Translations under genes and position numbers: made by a program
Assembly: GCA_017591395.1 (NCBI GenBank)
Contig: WEDG01000198.1
Location: 124,001-188,000 of the forward strand
Source of the DNA: Schistocephalus solidus
Lineage: Eukaryota; Platyhelminthes; Cestoda; Diphyllobothriidea; Diphyllobothriidae
Reading direction: 5' to 3'
DNA: 64,000 nucleotides
Shown here: positions 55,301-61,185 of the stretch, in pieces
Layout of the letters: the number at the start of each line of letters is the position of its first letter
Numbering within the stretch: position 1 is the first letter of the stretch
Notes under the pieces: model-generated
What the model saw: only the letters and a program-made list of their open reading frames with translations
Database searches by the model: none
What the model was told of the DNA's origin: nothing

Positions 55301-58300
55301 GCACAAAATTTCACCCGAAGAAACATAGACAGACGTGATTCAATAGTCGAGTAGGCGCTAGAGGACACGTGGGAGCAAGCACTGGCACGCCTCGGTTGAA
55401 TCAATCAAATCGGAAAAACTTCCCCGTTCTATTCTGCGTCATTTAATAACCGCCGAGCAGGTAGGCCACTAGTCAGCGCTACGCAAATGTCATTAATCCA
55501 AATTAACTTTGCCACAATAAACCAATCATGGTTACATCAGTGCTCTAACCAACGCGAGGCTCACGCTCCCTTTCTGTGAAAGTCTTTTACTGTGTTTGGG
55601 GACCAGGTCATGTGTGGCACGCGTAGAAGCACTGGGTGATCAGCCAGTAGACTCCAACCCACCTTTGGTCATCCTGCCACTATGCTGCTATCGAGGTGGA
55701 CCAGTTGAGGGAGAGAAGAGTGCATAAGATGCTGCAGAAGTCTGACGCAGTCTAGACTAATTTAAAGGCAAGTCAGTCCAAGGGGTGCGCAGCGGACTTG
55801 TGCGCTCGCGAAGACCGAAAGAATATTATTATTATTATTATTATTATAAACACCGTCATTCAAACCATTACTAGATAACACGACAGCAGACCATTTGCCA
55901 ATCAATCGGTTTTCTCCCACGCTAAGCACACAACACCGTGAGTTGGAAACAGAGTTATAGGCTCAATGCACAATTAAATTCACAGCACCAAGCTAGCTTA
56001 GCATAACAGCAAAAATACACGACGTTGAAGTTCTGTCTGCCAACCAAAACCTATTAGACTTCGAATTCTAATCCTTTTACCTAAGGCCTTTCGGGTTAAT
56101 TTCTTTGGGTCAAAGGAATCAAAGAAACGTTCAACAGGTCTCCCAATTTGGGTACAAATCTTATTGAATATGTGTTCATGGTTAAATCTAATAATTGCTT
56201 TCCCTGAAACAAAGTTTAGTTGTGCTGATCTCAAGGCCACGGTATATTTTAGGTTCCGAGGAAATAAAATACACTCGATCGACCCAGAATAAGGTCAATA
56301 TGGTCAAGCCTGAGAAGTCACAATCAGTTGAAATCAAAGCAAACACGCCGACGAAGGAAACACCACAAGCGCCTGATAAACGCGATTTAGGTACTCCCGT
56401 GTTTTGTTACTTCACTGCATGAGTTTTTCTCTCTATCTGCAATGCATGGATTACAGCCCAATTTTAACATTTAATTGAATGGAAGAATGGTAAAGTTAAA
56501 GAAAGTAGGTGTGCCTAATTTTCCCGAGGGAATAAGTAAAAAACTTACGAAAAGCAGACCAAACGAGACTAGACGAAGCCAGAGTTGAGACAAAGCTGCA
56601 ATATCAGGTTAACATTCTCGGACAATTATTTAAGTACCTCTTCAGTCACCTCATTCGAGTATTCAAGCCGAGAACGATTTTTAAATACTGTCAACGGGTC
56701 AATTGGCCCTATTATATAAGGCTGCAGATACTCTTTGTATCTCGTCCATTATGTCACTAAGACCACAGATTGGGGTAGTGGAAAGAATCGTTCAGTAAAC
56801 TATTTGTTACGCAGAGTTTATTACATTATAGACTGGTCTACTCACTCCGAACGTAAGTACTCCAATATCTCATTTTCCATATCGGCCACTTTGCTAATAC
56901 GAACTTAAGTTATTTTGATTTCCCGGGATTCATTTTAGTTCAGAAAGCTCTGCGGAAATTAAAAGATCACTTCAGGTAAGACGGGAAGTTGTAAATTATA
57001 AAATTACGATGAATACCATAAGTTTTTTTCTTAAAATGACGTAACCAAACGATCATTTACATCAAAAAACGATTCAATTATTTAACCCCTGTGATTTTAT
57101 TCTATCAGGAAGTACACCGATGAGGACATTGGGCTCCTCGAGGCAAAGAATATTATTCTCAGGTTTTGCCAATTGAATACCCATGAGTACATACATCAGG
57201 TAAGCTCCCAGTTAAAGTGCATGTTCGGTCTGTTGGCAGCCCAGTAGAAAGCTGGATACTCGGCCACCCTGGCTTTTTTGCCTACCCAGATTTATACGCT
57301 GATTGTTTTTAATGTTTCAGTCATGAAATTGAAGTTGGGGCCCTGTGACTAAGACTTGACCAAGTTAATATATTTATTTCTAGATAGGAGCGAATCTGTA
57401 GACTCGGAAATCAACGTTAAGAACACCATAAAATAAAACTGGAAGGGAATTACTAACTCGGAAGATACTGCACCCAGGACCTAGGAGACGGGTTGGCTTA
57501 TTTCAACTAAAATAATTGCATGCAGAAAAAACAGTGCTGAATTTGACTTCGGTTAGCGTATGCAAAAAAAAGCTAAGAGAAAAAATCCAGACGACTCACA
57601 TAAATCTGTCTCCTATATTTTAAACATTAAGGCAAAAACCAACGTTTCACGGTGGAAAGAGCAATGATAGGCACAAAAATGGACTTCCAAATAGTCAGGG
57701 AGAAAATATGTGTACGGTACAAGAGCTTCGCTTGTCTAGCGTCCCCGATAGAGCCTCCAAGTCACCATCAGTGACATAATTAGAGGCAGCGAGGCTCAAG
57801 ATGCAGCACTAAGAGGATTGTTATTTGGCCGCACATCCATTGCCCGGGATACCGCAACAAGCCACTACTTGCCAGTTTTATGTTCTCTTAATTGACAAAA
57901 CTCTTTTCCCTATATGTTCCATCACCTCTGCGTGGCCGGTCTACTAGAGTCCGCACAACGACGGCCGAACGCAATGACCGCAAGAAACTTACATTTACCG
58001 ACTTTTTTGTCGCGAAAACCCATGGGAAGTACAAAACACACGAGGATTGATCAAAAAGTAGACCTTTCAACTATTGGTTTCACGGAAACCCTATAAGTAG
58101 TTCACTAGGTTACTGAACAGCAACGCGTTCTGATTATCTTAGCTGCAATATTATCAACCAGTTCGTTGGAAATCAAGTAGAAGACCCGTGGTCTGTGGGG
58201 CGGAAGACAACAGACGAAACGAAGTAACGGTCGAAGAAACAGTCATAACACGCATCTGAAAGCTATTTGATCACGAAAAATTAATACAGGTATTATAAGG

Positions 58301-59660
58301 AACTTATCGAGTTACATGCAAACATGTTGCAAAGCATGACACATCTATGCCAAACTGTGGGCATAACAAATGCACACTGCTCTTTTAGTGGATACCCAGC
58401 ACCAAATATCAGCTTATTATGCCTAGCAACAATCATCAAATTCTTTTAAAAGCTACTTTTCAGGGGAAGTGTTGAGAGGCTGATTGGTGGATGGGCCAAC
58501 TCGGGTCTAAAAGACGCCTGAAAATATGTCCTGTCTAGTTCAGCATATTTGAGAGGAAAAGCATTGCCTTCGTAGGCCCTATTGGAAAACGGGACTGGAC
58601 TATGCAACGTTTGCCGCAACATATCGCCTCAGTTGTCTATAGTGTACGTTAAGCGATTTGTCTTCTTATGTGGGTCAGCTCACTGCATTTGTATTCCCCG
58701 GGTCATCCGACAACACATGAGCAGCACGCGAAATGACTTAATGTTGGGTTGCGCGTGCTCCCTGATACCTCACTCAGCGCGCACGCCGAAGGAAGTCAAT
58801 GTATGCTTCCTTTTAGGGAGTGGCAGTCACAAACTTCTCAACGTCCTGGGCGGATGGAACTGCTTTATGCGCTCTGGTGCACCACTTCTTCCCTACTGCA
58901 TTCGACTTCTGCCGTTTGGAAAATGCCAGCAAGCAGGAGAAAATTCAACTGGCACTCAGCACAGCACAGTGAGTATGAATCTTTCATTTCCCTTACAATT
59001 TAATACATAGCATACAGCATGAAAAGCGGCAAACACCAGACAAATGGACAACTGTTAAGGTCTAGGTTACCGTCGGCAGGCGGCAATCTACTGCTAGTTA
59101 TGCGCGAACGAGAGTGCCCGGGAGCACAGGGCAAAACGCGTACTTGGGAGAATTCATAACCAAAAAATTACAGCGAGCGACTCGGTAATGGCTTAATAGG
59201 GTCGAGGACCGGCGAAAAATTACCATTGAAGTGTCGGCAGGTGCAACTGTCGCCTGGTGAGGGCGCCAATAGGCCCCCCTGCGACAGTCACCTCAGAGCT
59301 TTACAGGACAAAGTGTAGGGATGGACAGAACACGCGATTAAGGGGTGACGATCAGGGTGCCCAGCACTGATGGAATCACCAGGCAGTATTATTGATCATT
59401 TAAACGGCAAGTCCCTGCATTAAATTGAAAGTGGTGCGACCACATACCAAAAAGGTGAAGATGTGTTTCTTTTTAGGAACATGGCATCTATCCCCCCACT
59501 GCCGGACACCGAGGGCGCGGTTCTGCATCCCGCAGGAGACTGGAGGAATACGTTCCTGTACCTCAGTCATTTTGTAATTATTTTAGATACACACCCCCAC
59601 AACCAAGCTAATGTGGATTCATTAATTCGTGAGGCTCAGCGAAATAAAAATCTCAGATAA
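20729..59660 (+). CDS. Smoothelin-type CH-domain protein with an Ig domain (13 exons; 5' end open)
   Basis: Join of 20729-20859, 31588-31622, 32302-32628, 34488-34632, 42917-43079, 51928-52317, 52353-53417, 53829-54252, 56253-56390, 56939-56975, 57109-57199, 58817-58968 and 59477-59660: 3282 bases, 1094 codons including TAA. Splice phases agree at every junction. Seen: an Ig domain at about residues 56-160, a Cys-rich part at about 268-397, a long Ser/Lys/Pro-rich disordered middle, and a CH domain at about 965-1075 with 'VAVTNFSTSWADGTALCALV' followed by 'HHFFPTAFDF', the hallmark of smoothelin-family CH domains. Known: smoothelin-type CH domains occur in muscle and cytoskeletal proteins and are linked to the contractile apparatus. 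Inferred: a muscle or cytoskeletal protein. The start codon is not found, so the true N-terminus lies upstream. The CH half is firmer than the link to the Ig half, which rests on phase and the absence of another gene start between them. Confidence 0.72.
21850..22130 (-). repeat. Dispersed repeat family A copy with clear tRNA-like module (minus)
   Basis: On the minus strand the order is tail module (high coordinates), tRNA-like module, body. The tRNA-like part at about 21950-21995 contains a near-perfect box A, TGGCTCAATGGTTAGAGCG, and a degraded box B around GCGGATTCGAAATG. The body at 21853-21920 ends in a run of the CATTCCAGTCTCACTTGTC type. Box A and box B are the internal RNA polymerase III promoter of tRNAs and tRNA-derived SINEs. 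Isolated tRNA folding is not convincing, so I call a SINE-like repeat, not a tRNA gene. Confidence 0.65.
22150..22305 (+). repeat. Family A copy (plus), tRNA-like end plus body
   Basis: A box-B-like ATAGGTCGCGGATTTGAGCC at about 22174-22193 is followed by the body: ACCTGGGGTTGCCTATGGCT, then AGAAATGGTCATTCCAGACG and CTTGTCTATGTCAGTAATAT. Opposite in orientation to the neighbouring copy at 21850-22130. Confidence 0.5.
23770..24480 (-). mobile_element. Penelope-like retroelement remnant (RT C-terminal part), minus
   Basis: From 24480 downward the minus strand reads a YVDD-equivalent 'RNFDDTLVV', then 'ETNNHLPCLDVLVRR', then 'SNRPCLTNVAVKKF' in the place of the SNHP..HKR.CV motif, and near 23870 'LRRLTRNPQDTMPIGE', which matches the LRQLL..PKDP.P linker before the GIY-YIG domain. 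Stops and frame breaks are frequent. The endonuclease domain expected below 23770 was not found. The plus-strand ORFs at 24167-24479 are shadows of this remnant. Confidence 0.6.
26520..26660 (+). repeat. Family A copy (plus), body part
   Basis: GGGTATGGCTGGATGATGCC, then GGCAGAAATGGCTCTTCCAG and TCTCCTTTGTATTTGTCAAC, match the family A body in plus orientation. No clear tRNA-like module before it. Confidence 0.45.
28150..28694 (+). mobile_element. Penelope-like retroelement remnant (plus), RT C-terminal part
   Basis: Plus-strand reading carries 'AFEEHLNGVFPDIQVMTEEE', a stop, then 'NNQLDFLDVRICLKDSGGRK', 'TEVFRKVTNPMQVLSF', and 'SSNHIIGNKRSYVRFV', matching the conserved LDVLV...VYRK...SNHP..HKRS.VR segments of Penelope-like RTs. 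The frame then stays open to 28694 with a Gln/Arg-rich tail. Only one stop interrupts it, so this copy is younger than the other Penelope pieces here. It lies in the intron between exons 20729-20859 and 31588-31622, same strand as the host gene. Confidence 0.75.
28748..28778. repeat. (TTC)n microsatellite
   Basis: About nine to ten TTC units directly after the Penelope-like remnant that ends at 28694. Such elements often end in short simple repeats, so it may mark the old 3' end. Confidence 0.85.
28780..31587. other. AT-rich intron sequence
   Basis: Apart from the family A copy at 30040-30300, no exon or repeat is recognised between the Penelope remnant and the 31588 exon. Confidence 0.4.
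30040..30300. repeat. Family A modules in mixed orientation
   Basis: Positions 30040-30170 hold the reverse-complement body (AAAATGGCCATTTCTGACTA) and tRNA-like box B complement (GCTCAAACCCGCGACCCATT). Positions 30205-30295 hold the tail module in plus orientation (GGCGGGACTCGGGAGTGAGC, then AACAGGACGAGCGAACTCCG). The two parts therefore point in opposite directions within one locus. Confidence 0.55.
31588..31622 (+). CDS. Ig/CH gene micro-exon (35 bp)
   Basis: Acceptor TTTTATTTTCAG and donor GTAAGT bound a 35-bp exon coding 'WAKTRKTPCTS'. Enters in phase 2 and leaves in phase 1, matching both neighbours. Too short for an ORF search; called from splice sites and phase alone. Confidence 0.5.
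32302..32628 (+). CDS. Ig/CH gene exon: Ig (I-set type) domain
   Basis: A single exon codes a whole Ig fold: 'LRLICQLSRPACDCLVQWLF' gives the first cysteine and the core tryptophan, 'DGRTAQLIAKNPRPENSGTY' then 'ACEV' gives the D/E.SG.Y.C motif with the second cysteine, and 'YTQCQVVVKD' is the last strand. Acceptor TAATCTTTTAG; donor GTATGG after a G run, phase 1. I-set domains are typical of muscle giant proteins and adhesion molecules. No signal peptide or membrane segment is seen near it, favouring an intracellular muscle-type Ig. Confidence 0.88.
33055..33195 (+). repeat. Probable family A copy, highly diverged (plus)
   Basis: Similarity to the box-B-like stretch (GGGGTTTTAACCTCGAATCG) and to the body end (AATGTTCATTCCAGTCTCCA). 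The rest is too diverged to align by eye. Confidence 0.3.
34488..34632 (+). CDS. Ig/CH gene exon: polar linker
   Basis: Acceptor CAGTATTGCAG and donor GTGAGT bound 145 bp coding 'RRIEESYKHYPEVTSPDSNQ', then 'GDQQRTPFKIKTGGQPLPKE'. Enters phase 1 and leaves phase 2, matching neighbours. Composition is that of a disordered charged linker. Too short to have shown up as a long ORF. Confidence 0.6.
35084..35840 (-). mobile_element. Ty3/Gypsy-like remnant: integrase C-terminal end and possible LTR
   Basis: Minus-strand 35825-35680 carries fragments resembling the Gypsy integrase run '..LRLPGEFF..', here 'VQLPGEMFPPTYGG'. Positions 35687-35480 read 'LRNDLSTRTCIFIKFDLVYG', then 'LLYDGHFRVVSRCTKTFLL', the C-terminal segment with the YDGPF.V motif found in this group. 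Below about 35420 the sequence to 35084 could be LTR-derived, but no second LTR is visible to test this. A GA-rich tract (35427-35460) interrupts. A separate copy from the one at 1-880. Confidence 0.65.
36385..36480 (-). repeat. Short family A fragment (minus)
   Basis: AAAGATTGGAATGACCTTTCTGG and adjoining sequence match the reverse complement of the family A body end. The tRNA-like part is missing. Confidence 0.35.
36500..38050. other. AT-rich intron sequence, nothing recognised
   Basis: No exon, RNA gene or repeat identified in this part of the intron between exons 34488-34632 and 42917-43079. Confidence 0.4.
38060..38335 (+). repeat. Dispersed repeat family B, copy 2 (5' part)
   Basis: 'CATGGCTTGGAAGGTTGCCA' and 'CAGGCTACAATGGCTCCTTT' match the corresponding stretches at 45200 and 45292 in the same order. 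The 3' part of the family is absent; the family A cluster follows. Confidence 0.55.
38375..38905. repeat. Inverted pair of family A copies
   Basis: Positions 38375-38605 contain the tail module and the body end in minus orientation (TCACTCATCCCGTTCTGCCC; then GAGATTGGAATGGCCATTTC). Positions 38615-38905 contain, in plus orientation, the tail module (GCTGACGGAGCTGAAGAGGG), the tRNA-like module (box-B-like CACGGTTTCGAGCCTCGGAT) and the body (ACAAATGGCCATTTCAGTAC). The two face each other around 38610. Confidence 0.6.
38910..41770. other. Intron sequence with a short telomere-like patch
   Basis: No exon recognised. At about 40421-40450 the sequence contains TTAGGGTTAGGGG followed by degenerate GGTTA units. 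An 80-codon minus-strand frame at 39106-39348 has no recognisable motif. Confidence 0.4.
41771..42190. repeat. Foldback element with CRE-like palindromes in its repeats
   Basis: The stretch GACGAAATAAGCAGAATTTA followed by (A)ATGACGTC is present in direct orientation at about 41771 and 41885 and in inverted orientation at about 42122-42164. The second and third copies form an inverted repeat of about 70 bp, roughly 41855-41930 versus 42115-42185, whose outer parts also match (GAACAAGACAAAGGCGACGA against the complement of GTCGTCTTTGCCTTGTTC). The first copy also shares the following ATTGCCTATTAATAA stretch with the second. Non-coding; shape of a MITE or foldback element of about 330 bp with a partial tandem duplicate on its left. 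Confidence 0.8.
42917..43079 (+). CDS. Ig/CH gene exon: linker
   Basis: Acceptor CCTTACACAG and donor GTAGGT bound 163 bp coding 'QSNEDGKSFQRTALIPMQTK', then 'ISEFKINIPAVSEEQRTLET'. Enters phase 2 and leaves phase 0, matching both neighbours. No recognised domain. Confidence 0.6.
43537..43769 (+). CDS. Possible extra exon, Cys-containing, does not fit the main chain
   Basis: The frame from an acceptor TTGTTCAG at 43536 reads 'SPVVVRAYDRPLGDKTEKTE', then 'ILLNPAGCSSISF' and near the end 'ACKNCGQKK', with a donor-like GTATGT after 43769. Entry phase 1 and exit phase 2 are incompatible with the neighbouring exons (both phase 0), so it is either an alternative exon with a partner I missed or a chance open frame. 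Confidence 0.22.
43800..45120. other. Intron sequence, nothing recognised
   Basis: No exon or repeat identified. A 109-codon minus-strand frame at 43961-44290 lacks any motif. Confidence 0.35.
45125..45545 (+). repeat. Dispersed repeat family B, copy 3 (most complete)
   Basis: Contains the 5' segment (CTTGGCTTGTAAGGTTACCA), the middle (CAGGCTGCAATGACTCCTTC) and the 3' segment (CCACCTCCGGTCATCTTGAA; then GACACCGGGCACTAG and ATGCCGTGCAAGTTTACCTT) shared with the copies at 12575, 38060 and 55560. It abuts the Penelope-derived inverted-repeat element that starts at about 45569. Confidence 0.65.
45870..46109 (+). pseudogene. Penelope-like endonuclease C-terminal fragment
   Basis: About 79 codons matching the C-terminal half of the Penelope GIY-YIG region: H..AVRRHD, the 'H.LKTGH.F' segment, then 'REFLEAMHSDEACINRHIDL'. 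The catalytic N-terminal GIY..YIG part itself is not visible upstream, so this cannot be an active nuclease. The frame is intact to its stop, arguing for a fairly young insertion. Confidence 0.75.
46320..46363. repeat. (TA)n microsatellite inside the Penelope-derived element
   Basis: An uninterrupted AT run of about 44 bp, located immediately before the right inverted arm. Confidence 0.97.
47266..47375 (+). repeat. Diverged copy of the Penelope-element terminal arm
   Basis: CTGTTAGCAGCATAATGAAT, then GTGATAGAAGTCGGCCCATA and TTTCAGTCTACGCCT, match the right arm of the element at 46371-46480 in the same order and orientation with many substitutions. An older, solitary or truncated relative. 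Confidence 0.55.
47520..49600. other. AT-rich intron sequence, nothing recognised
   Basis: No exon, RNA gene or repeat recognised. Confidence 0.4.
49625..49725. repeat. Degenerate TTAGGG-like tract
   Basis: Repeated GGTTAG / GGGTTA-type units (CTAGGGTTAGAGTTAAGG; GGGTTATGAGGGTTAGGTTG) over about 100 bp. Flatworm telomeres are known to use TTAGGG, so this may be interstitial telomere-like sequence, or simply a degenerate minisatellite. Confidence 0.45.
49865..50145 (-). repeat. Family A copy (minus), nearly complete
   Basis: Same arrangement as 21850-22130: body complement at 49876-49960 (ATTGGACTGACCGTTTCTGG), tRNA-like module at about 49960-50020 (box B complement GCTCAAACCCGGGACCTGTT; box A complement CCCCAACCACTGGGGCACGG), then tail module (CCTTGTGCTTTGGGGTTAAA; GAGCCCGCCAGCCGCCGCGA). 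A GA-rich simple repeat follows at 50148-50172. Confidence 0.7.
50247..50834 (-). mobile_element. LINE (non-LTR retrotransposon) 3' end, RT C-terminal domain, minus
   Basis: Minus-strand 50834-50616 reads 'SSFRYLVVTLTSHLSFSQHI', then 'DTLFTKIRKFLYYIRSLRSY' and 'VLPLILYCSPVIFPALL', the typical C-terminal segment of LINE reverse transcriptases (..YLGV.L...L.. HI ... LP..LY..P). The frame continues in 50582-50247 with 'SSAAGVSYTVLVDLLTKRHF', 'TTVKQFAERILDDVTHPLHC' and so on to a stop. A frameshift or short gap lies between 50583 and 50620. The rest of the element is missing, as in a 5'-truncated insertion. The clade (CR1-like suspected) is not determined. Confidence 0.8.
50880..51130 (+). repeat. 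Family A copy (plus) with permuted module order
   Basis: Order is tRNA-like module (box-B-like ACAGGTCGCGGGTTCGAACA at about 50920), body (GTTAACTGATGACGACTAAT, then TTTGCCTTTGTCGCTAATGT), then tail module (GCGACGGTTAGCGGGGCTCC). The tail is downstream of the body here, whereas in 21850-22130, 38615-38905 and 49865-50145 it precedes the tRNA-like module. Confidence 0.6.
51140..51927. other. Intron end before the large exons
   Basis: Nothing recognised apart from the splice acceptor TCTATTTTAG at its end. Confidence 0.4.
51928..52317 (+). CDS. Ig/CH gene exon: Cys-rich segment
   Basis: After acceptor GTCTATTTTAG the frame stays open for 137 codons to a TGA at 52339-52341. It codes an acidic start ('FEKQDTSTQSDYPEDEVESA') and a Cys/His-rich part ('HCYCHLNPTCDFCW', later 'IQCCCCPFIW'). 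The next large frame (from 52330) is in a different register. A 35-bp GT..CAG intron (52318-52352), or one of 41 bp to a second AG at 52358, would join them in frame; otherwise a frameshift must be assumed. Entry phase 0 fits the exon at 42917-43079. Confidence 0.55.
52318..52352 (+). other. Candidate 35-bp mini-intron
   Basis: Begins GTTCAT and ends GTCAG; it contains the stop of the upstream frame and restores the long downstream frame. Introns of about 30-40 bp are known in flatworms. The donor is weak, and a 41-bp alternative ending at 52358 keeps the same frame. Confidence 0.4.
52353..53417 (+). CDS. Ig/CH gene exon: large disordered region
   Basis: The longest open frame in the window (about 355 codons in this exon), ending at donor GTAAGC in phase 0. 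Rich in Ser, Lys, Asn, Gln and Pro, with 'STGEELSEEEDECRWRSETE', basic patches ('RLKGFKRGG', 'PPPKKRG') and an Ala-rich helix ('EKQTLAAAEAARTAVRMMLE'). No known domain. Such linkers are usual between the N-terminal part and the CH domain of smoothelin-like proteins. The methionine codon at 52368 could serve as an internal start for a shorter isoform. Confidence 0.85.
53600..53790. repeat. Possible retroelement tail in an intron
   Basis: Contains CCCTGAGGAAGCTTGTAACTCGGAAAAGTT and a following stretch of the kind often found near the ends of Penelope-like and LTR-type elements. Not matched with certainty to another copy in this window. The last 15 bases include a branch-point-like CTAAC. Confidence 0.3.
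53829..54252 (+). CDS. Ig/CH gene exon: basic Ser-rich region
   Basis: Acceptor CCTCTCAG (53821-53828) gives phase 0, joining the previous exon as '..VRQKK' then 'QIPEEPVVGSDD'. The frame runs 141 codons ('RKHEVLRPKQVWRTKSIGRT', 'SASKVDFREKFTERNPT') to donor GTAAGT in phase 1. The AAG acceptor at 53793 would lead into another frame that stops at 53994, so it was not used. Confidence 0.72.
55560..55805 (+). repeat. Dispersed repeat family B, copy 4 (3' part)
   Basis: CCCACCTTTGGTCATCCTGC, then GTTGAGGGAGAGAAGAGTGC and TGCTGCAGAAGTCTGACGCA, correspond to the 3' half of family B at 45410-45500 and 12890-12990. Followed by a (TTA)n tract at about 55829-55848. Confidence 0.5.
56253..56390 (+). 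CDS. Ig/CH gene exon: basic linker
   Basis: Acceptor GTATATTTTAG and donor GTACTC bound 138 bp coding 'SEEIKYTRSTQNKVNMVKPE', then 'KSQSVEIKANTPTKETPQAP'. The codon G|GT is split across the preceding intron. Enters and leaves in phase 1. Confidence 0.75.
56939..56975 (+). CDS. Ig/CH gene micro-exon (37 bp)
   Basis: Acceptor TTCATTTTAG and donor GTAAGA bound 37 bp coding 'VQKALRKLKDHF'. Enters phase 1 and leaves phase 2, fitting both sides. Starts the helix leading into the CH domain. Confidence 0.75.
57109..57199 (+). CDS. Ig/CH gene exon: CH domain, first part
   Basis: Acceptor TTATTCTATCAG and donor GTAAGC. Codes 'KYTDEDIGLLEAKNIILRFC', then 'QLNTHEYIHQ'. The 'AKNIILRFCQLNTHEY' stretch corresponds to the first CH helix of smoothelins (the K.MLL.WC.AKT.GY segment). 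Leaves phase 0. Confidence 0.88.
57200..58816. other. Intron inside the CH domain
   Basis: 1.6 kb with no other exon recognised. A 60-codon minus-strand frame at 57888-58070 has only a faint Penelope-like 'VVVRTLVDRP' segment. Confidence 0.6.
58817..58968 (+). CDS. Ig/CH gene exon: CH domain core
   Basis: Acceptor CTTCCTTTTAG and donor GTGAGT. Codes 'GVAVTNFSTSWADGTALCAL', then 'VHHFFPTAFDFCRLENASKQ' and 'EKIQLALSTA'. The NFS.SW.DG.A.CALVH.FFP.AFD run is the smoothelin-type CH signature and includes the core Trp. The longer ORF over 58582-59010 is a different frame and does not encode this. Confidence 0.93.
59477..59660 (+). CDS. Ig/CH gene terminal exon: end of CH domain and stop
   Basis: Acceptor GTTTCTTTTTAG. 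Codes 'NMASIPPLPDTEGAVLHPAG', then 'DWRNTFLYLSHFVIILDTHP', a segment equivalent to the IPPLLDTEDM..EPDWK.V.TY.Q.F end of smoothelin CH domains, then a short polar tail 'LIREAQRNKNLR' and TAA at 59658-59660. An AATAAA at 59661-59666 directly follows the stop and could be a poly(A) signal. Confidence 0.88.
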
Positions 59661-61185
59661 AATAAATATTTCCACTACTAATATTGGACCTTCCGCTTGA
59701 GCAAATGTGGACGAAAGGAGATTGTGGAAGAACACTACAATTCGTCCGTAAACATATATGACAAGTTATAAAAACTTAAACCATTTAAAATTGATAAAAT
59801 GTGCACTAAACCCATGAAGGAGAGCTACTATCTTCCAGACTCCACCGGTCAAAGCAATAAAAGCGGTGCAACAGATATTAGCGGGTTTATTTACAAAAGG
59901 TGGCGCAATAATGGCCCGGAATAAAATATCGTCCACAAGTACGCTACCACAAAAATAAATACAATTACGGCCATTCTTCCCGAATGGCCGGGAGATTAAA
60001 AAATAACAGCATGACTTGTATGAAAATTTCCCGCGGGACTGAATTTATAACTTGATAAGGGCCAGGGATTGATGGAGAACTTAATTACAAATTGGTTTCA
60101 AGCAAAGTGACGAAGGTGGTAAGAGATCAAATGCCAAAATCAGGGATGTTCATCTGCTTTGTAACGCTTTACAGGAGAAGAAAAAGACCTGAAAGTTAAA
60201 GAAACCAAAATTTAAATTAGGCATACTGGAGGTGAATCAGAAGCGACAAACAGTAAGCAACTAAACGCTTGGATATTGTCAAAAACCATTAAATATGCTT
60301 TCAGATGGAGAATTATTAAAGAAACGTTGGAGGCTGGGTAACGAAGAACATCGTTCCAAAACACATACTTTCCTATTCACTCTGCATTGACCCACTTAGT
60401 AACTTTTTCGAGTGTTTTTGGTGCTTTTATACACAAAATCACCTTTCCAAGAAAATCTACCAAAAATTACTTCCCTATACTTTTTTCCTATGGTGGCACA
60501 CCTCACAGGTTGTAAGCGGACTATGCATCATAGTTTTCAAGGGTTATTATTGTCTTTATATGTCGAGAAAGAACATGCGTTTTATTGTTTTTAAATTTTC
60601 CAGATTGCATACTGTTATAAATAAAACCAAAGCACATAACTTCTCAGGTTCTGGTGGAGAAGCCCACGGAGAGCATAAAAAATGCAACAGACACGGACCG
60701 ACCTGAATACTGTAAGGGCGACACTGAAAACCTGATGACATCAAGTGAAAATGAGTTATACGTATATAAAAAACAAGTTTCATACTTTTAAGAGAAGGTT
60801 GTTTGAAAATGAAAGTGTGAGAAAATCAAAAGCAGTCGTAATTCCATACATTTTAACCATTCATTCCTTGAGAATAAAGTTTAGAAGTGATTCACTCATG
60901 AAATGAATACAAGAAACGAACTCTTTGGCGTGTTTTTAAGAGGCAGGACAGAGCTCATACGAGCAACGAAAATCAGTGAAATACAGCTTACTCAATTAGT
61001 GAAAATGTTTGTGTAAGATTTGCATGGGGTCGGAAAAGCGTTCAAACAAGAGACAAGGCGACACCGTGCTCTCCTCCACACGACGTTTCATAATATCAAA
61101 GCCGACAGCATCACCAAAATAACATCTCGAGATTGAGGAGCGCTTACAAACTTTAGCCAGTGCTGTAACGACGTTCAAAAAGGTC
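59661..61185. other. Intergenic region between convergent genes
   Basis: Holds the 3' ends of both genes. Plus-strand poly(A)-like AATAAA at 59661; for the minus gene a TTTATT (AATAAA on the minus strand) at about 60579. No other gene recognised. Positions 60996-61125 may hold an alternative last exon of the HCF gene. Confidence 0.5.

Noticed and set aside
57888..58070. Possible Penelope RT fragment on the minus strand
   Set aside because: Only about ten residues (VVVRTLVDRP) resemble the family and the surroundings do not continue the similarity.
58582..59010. 142-codon plus-strand ORF
   Set aside because: It overlaps the CH core exon in another frame and has no motif; the CH frame is the conserved one.
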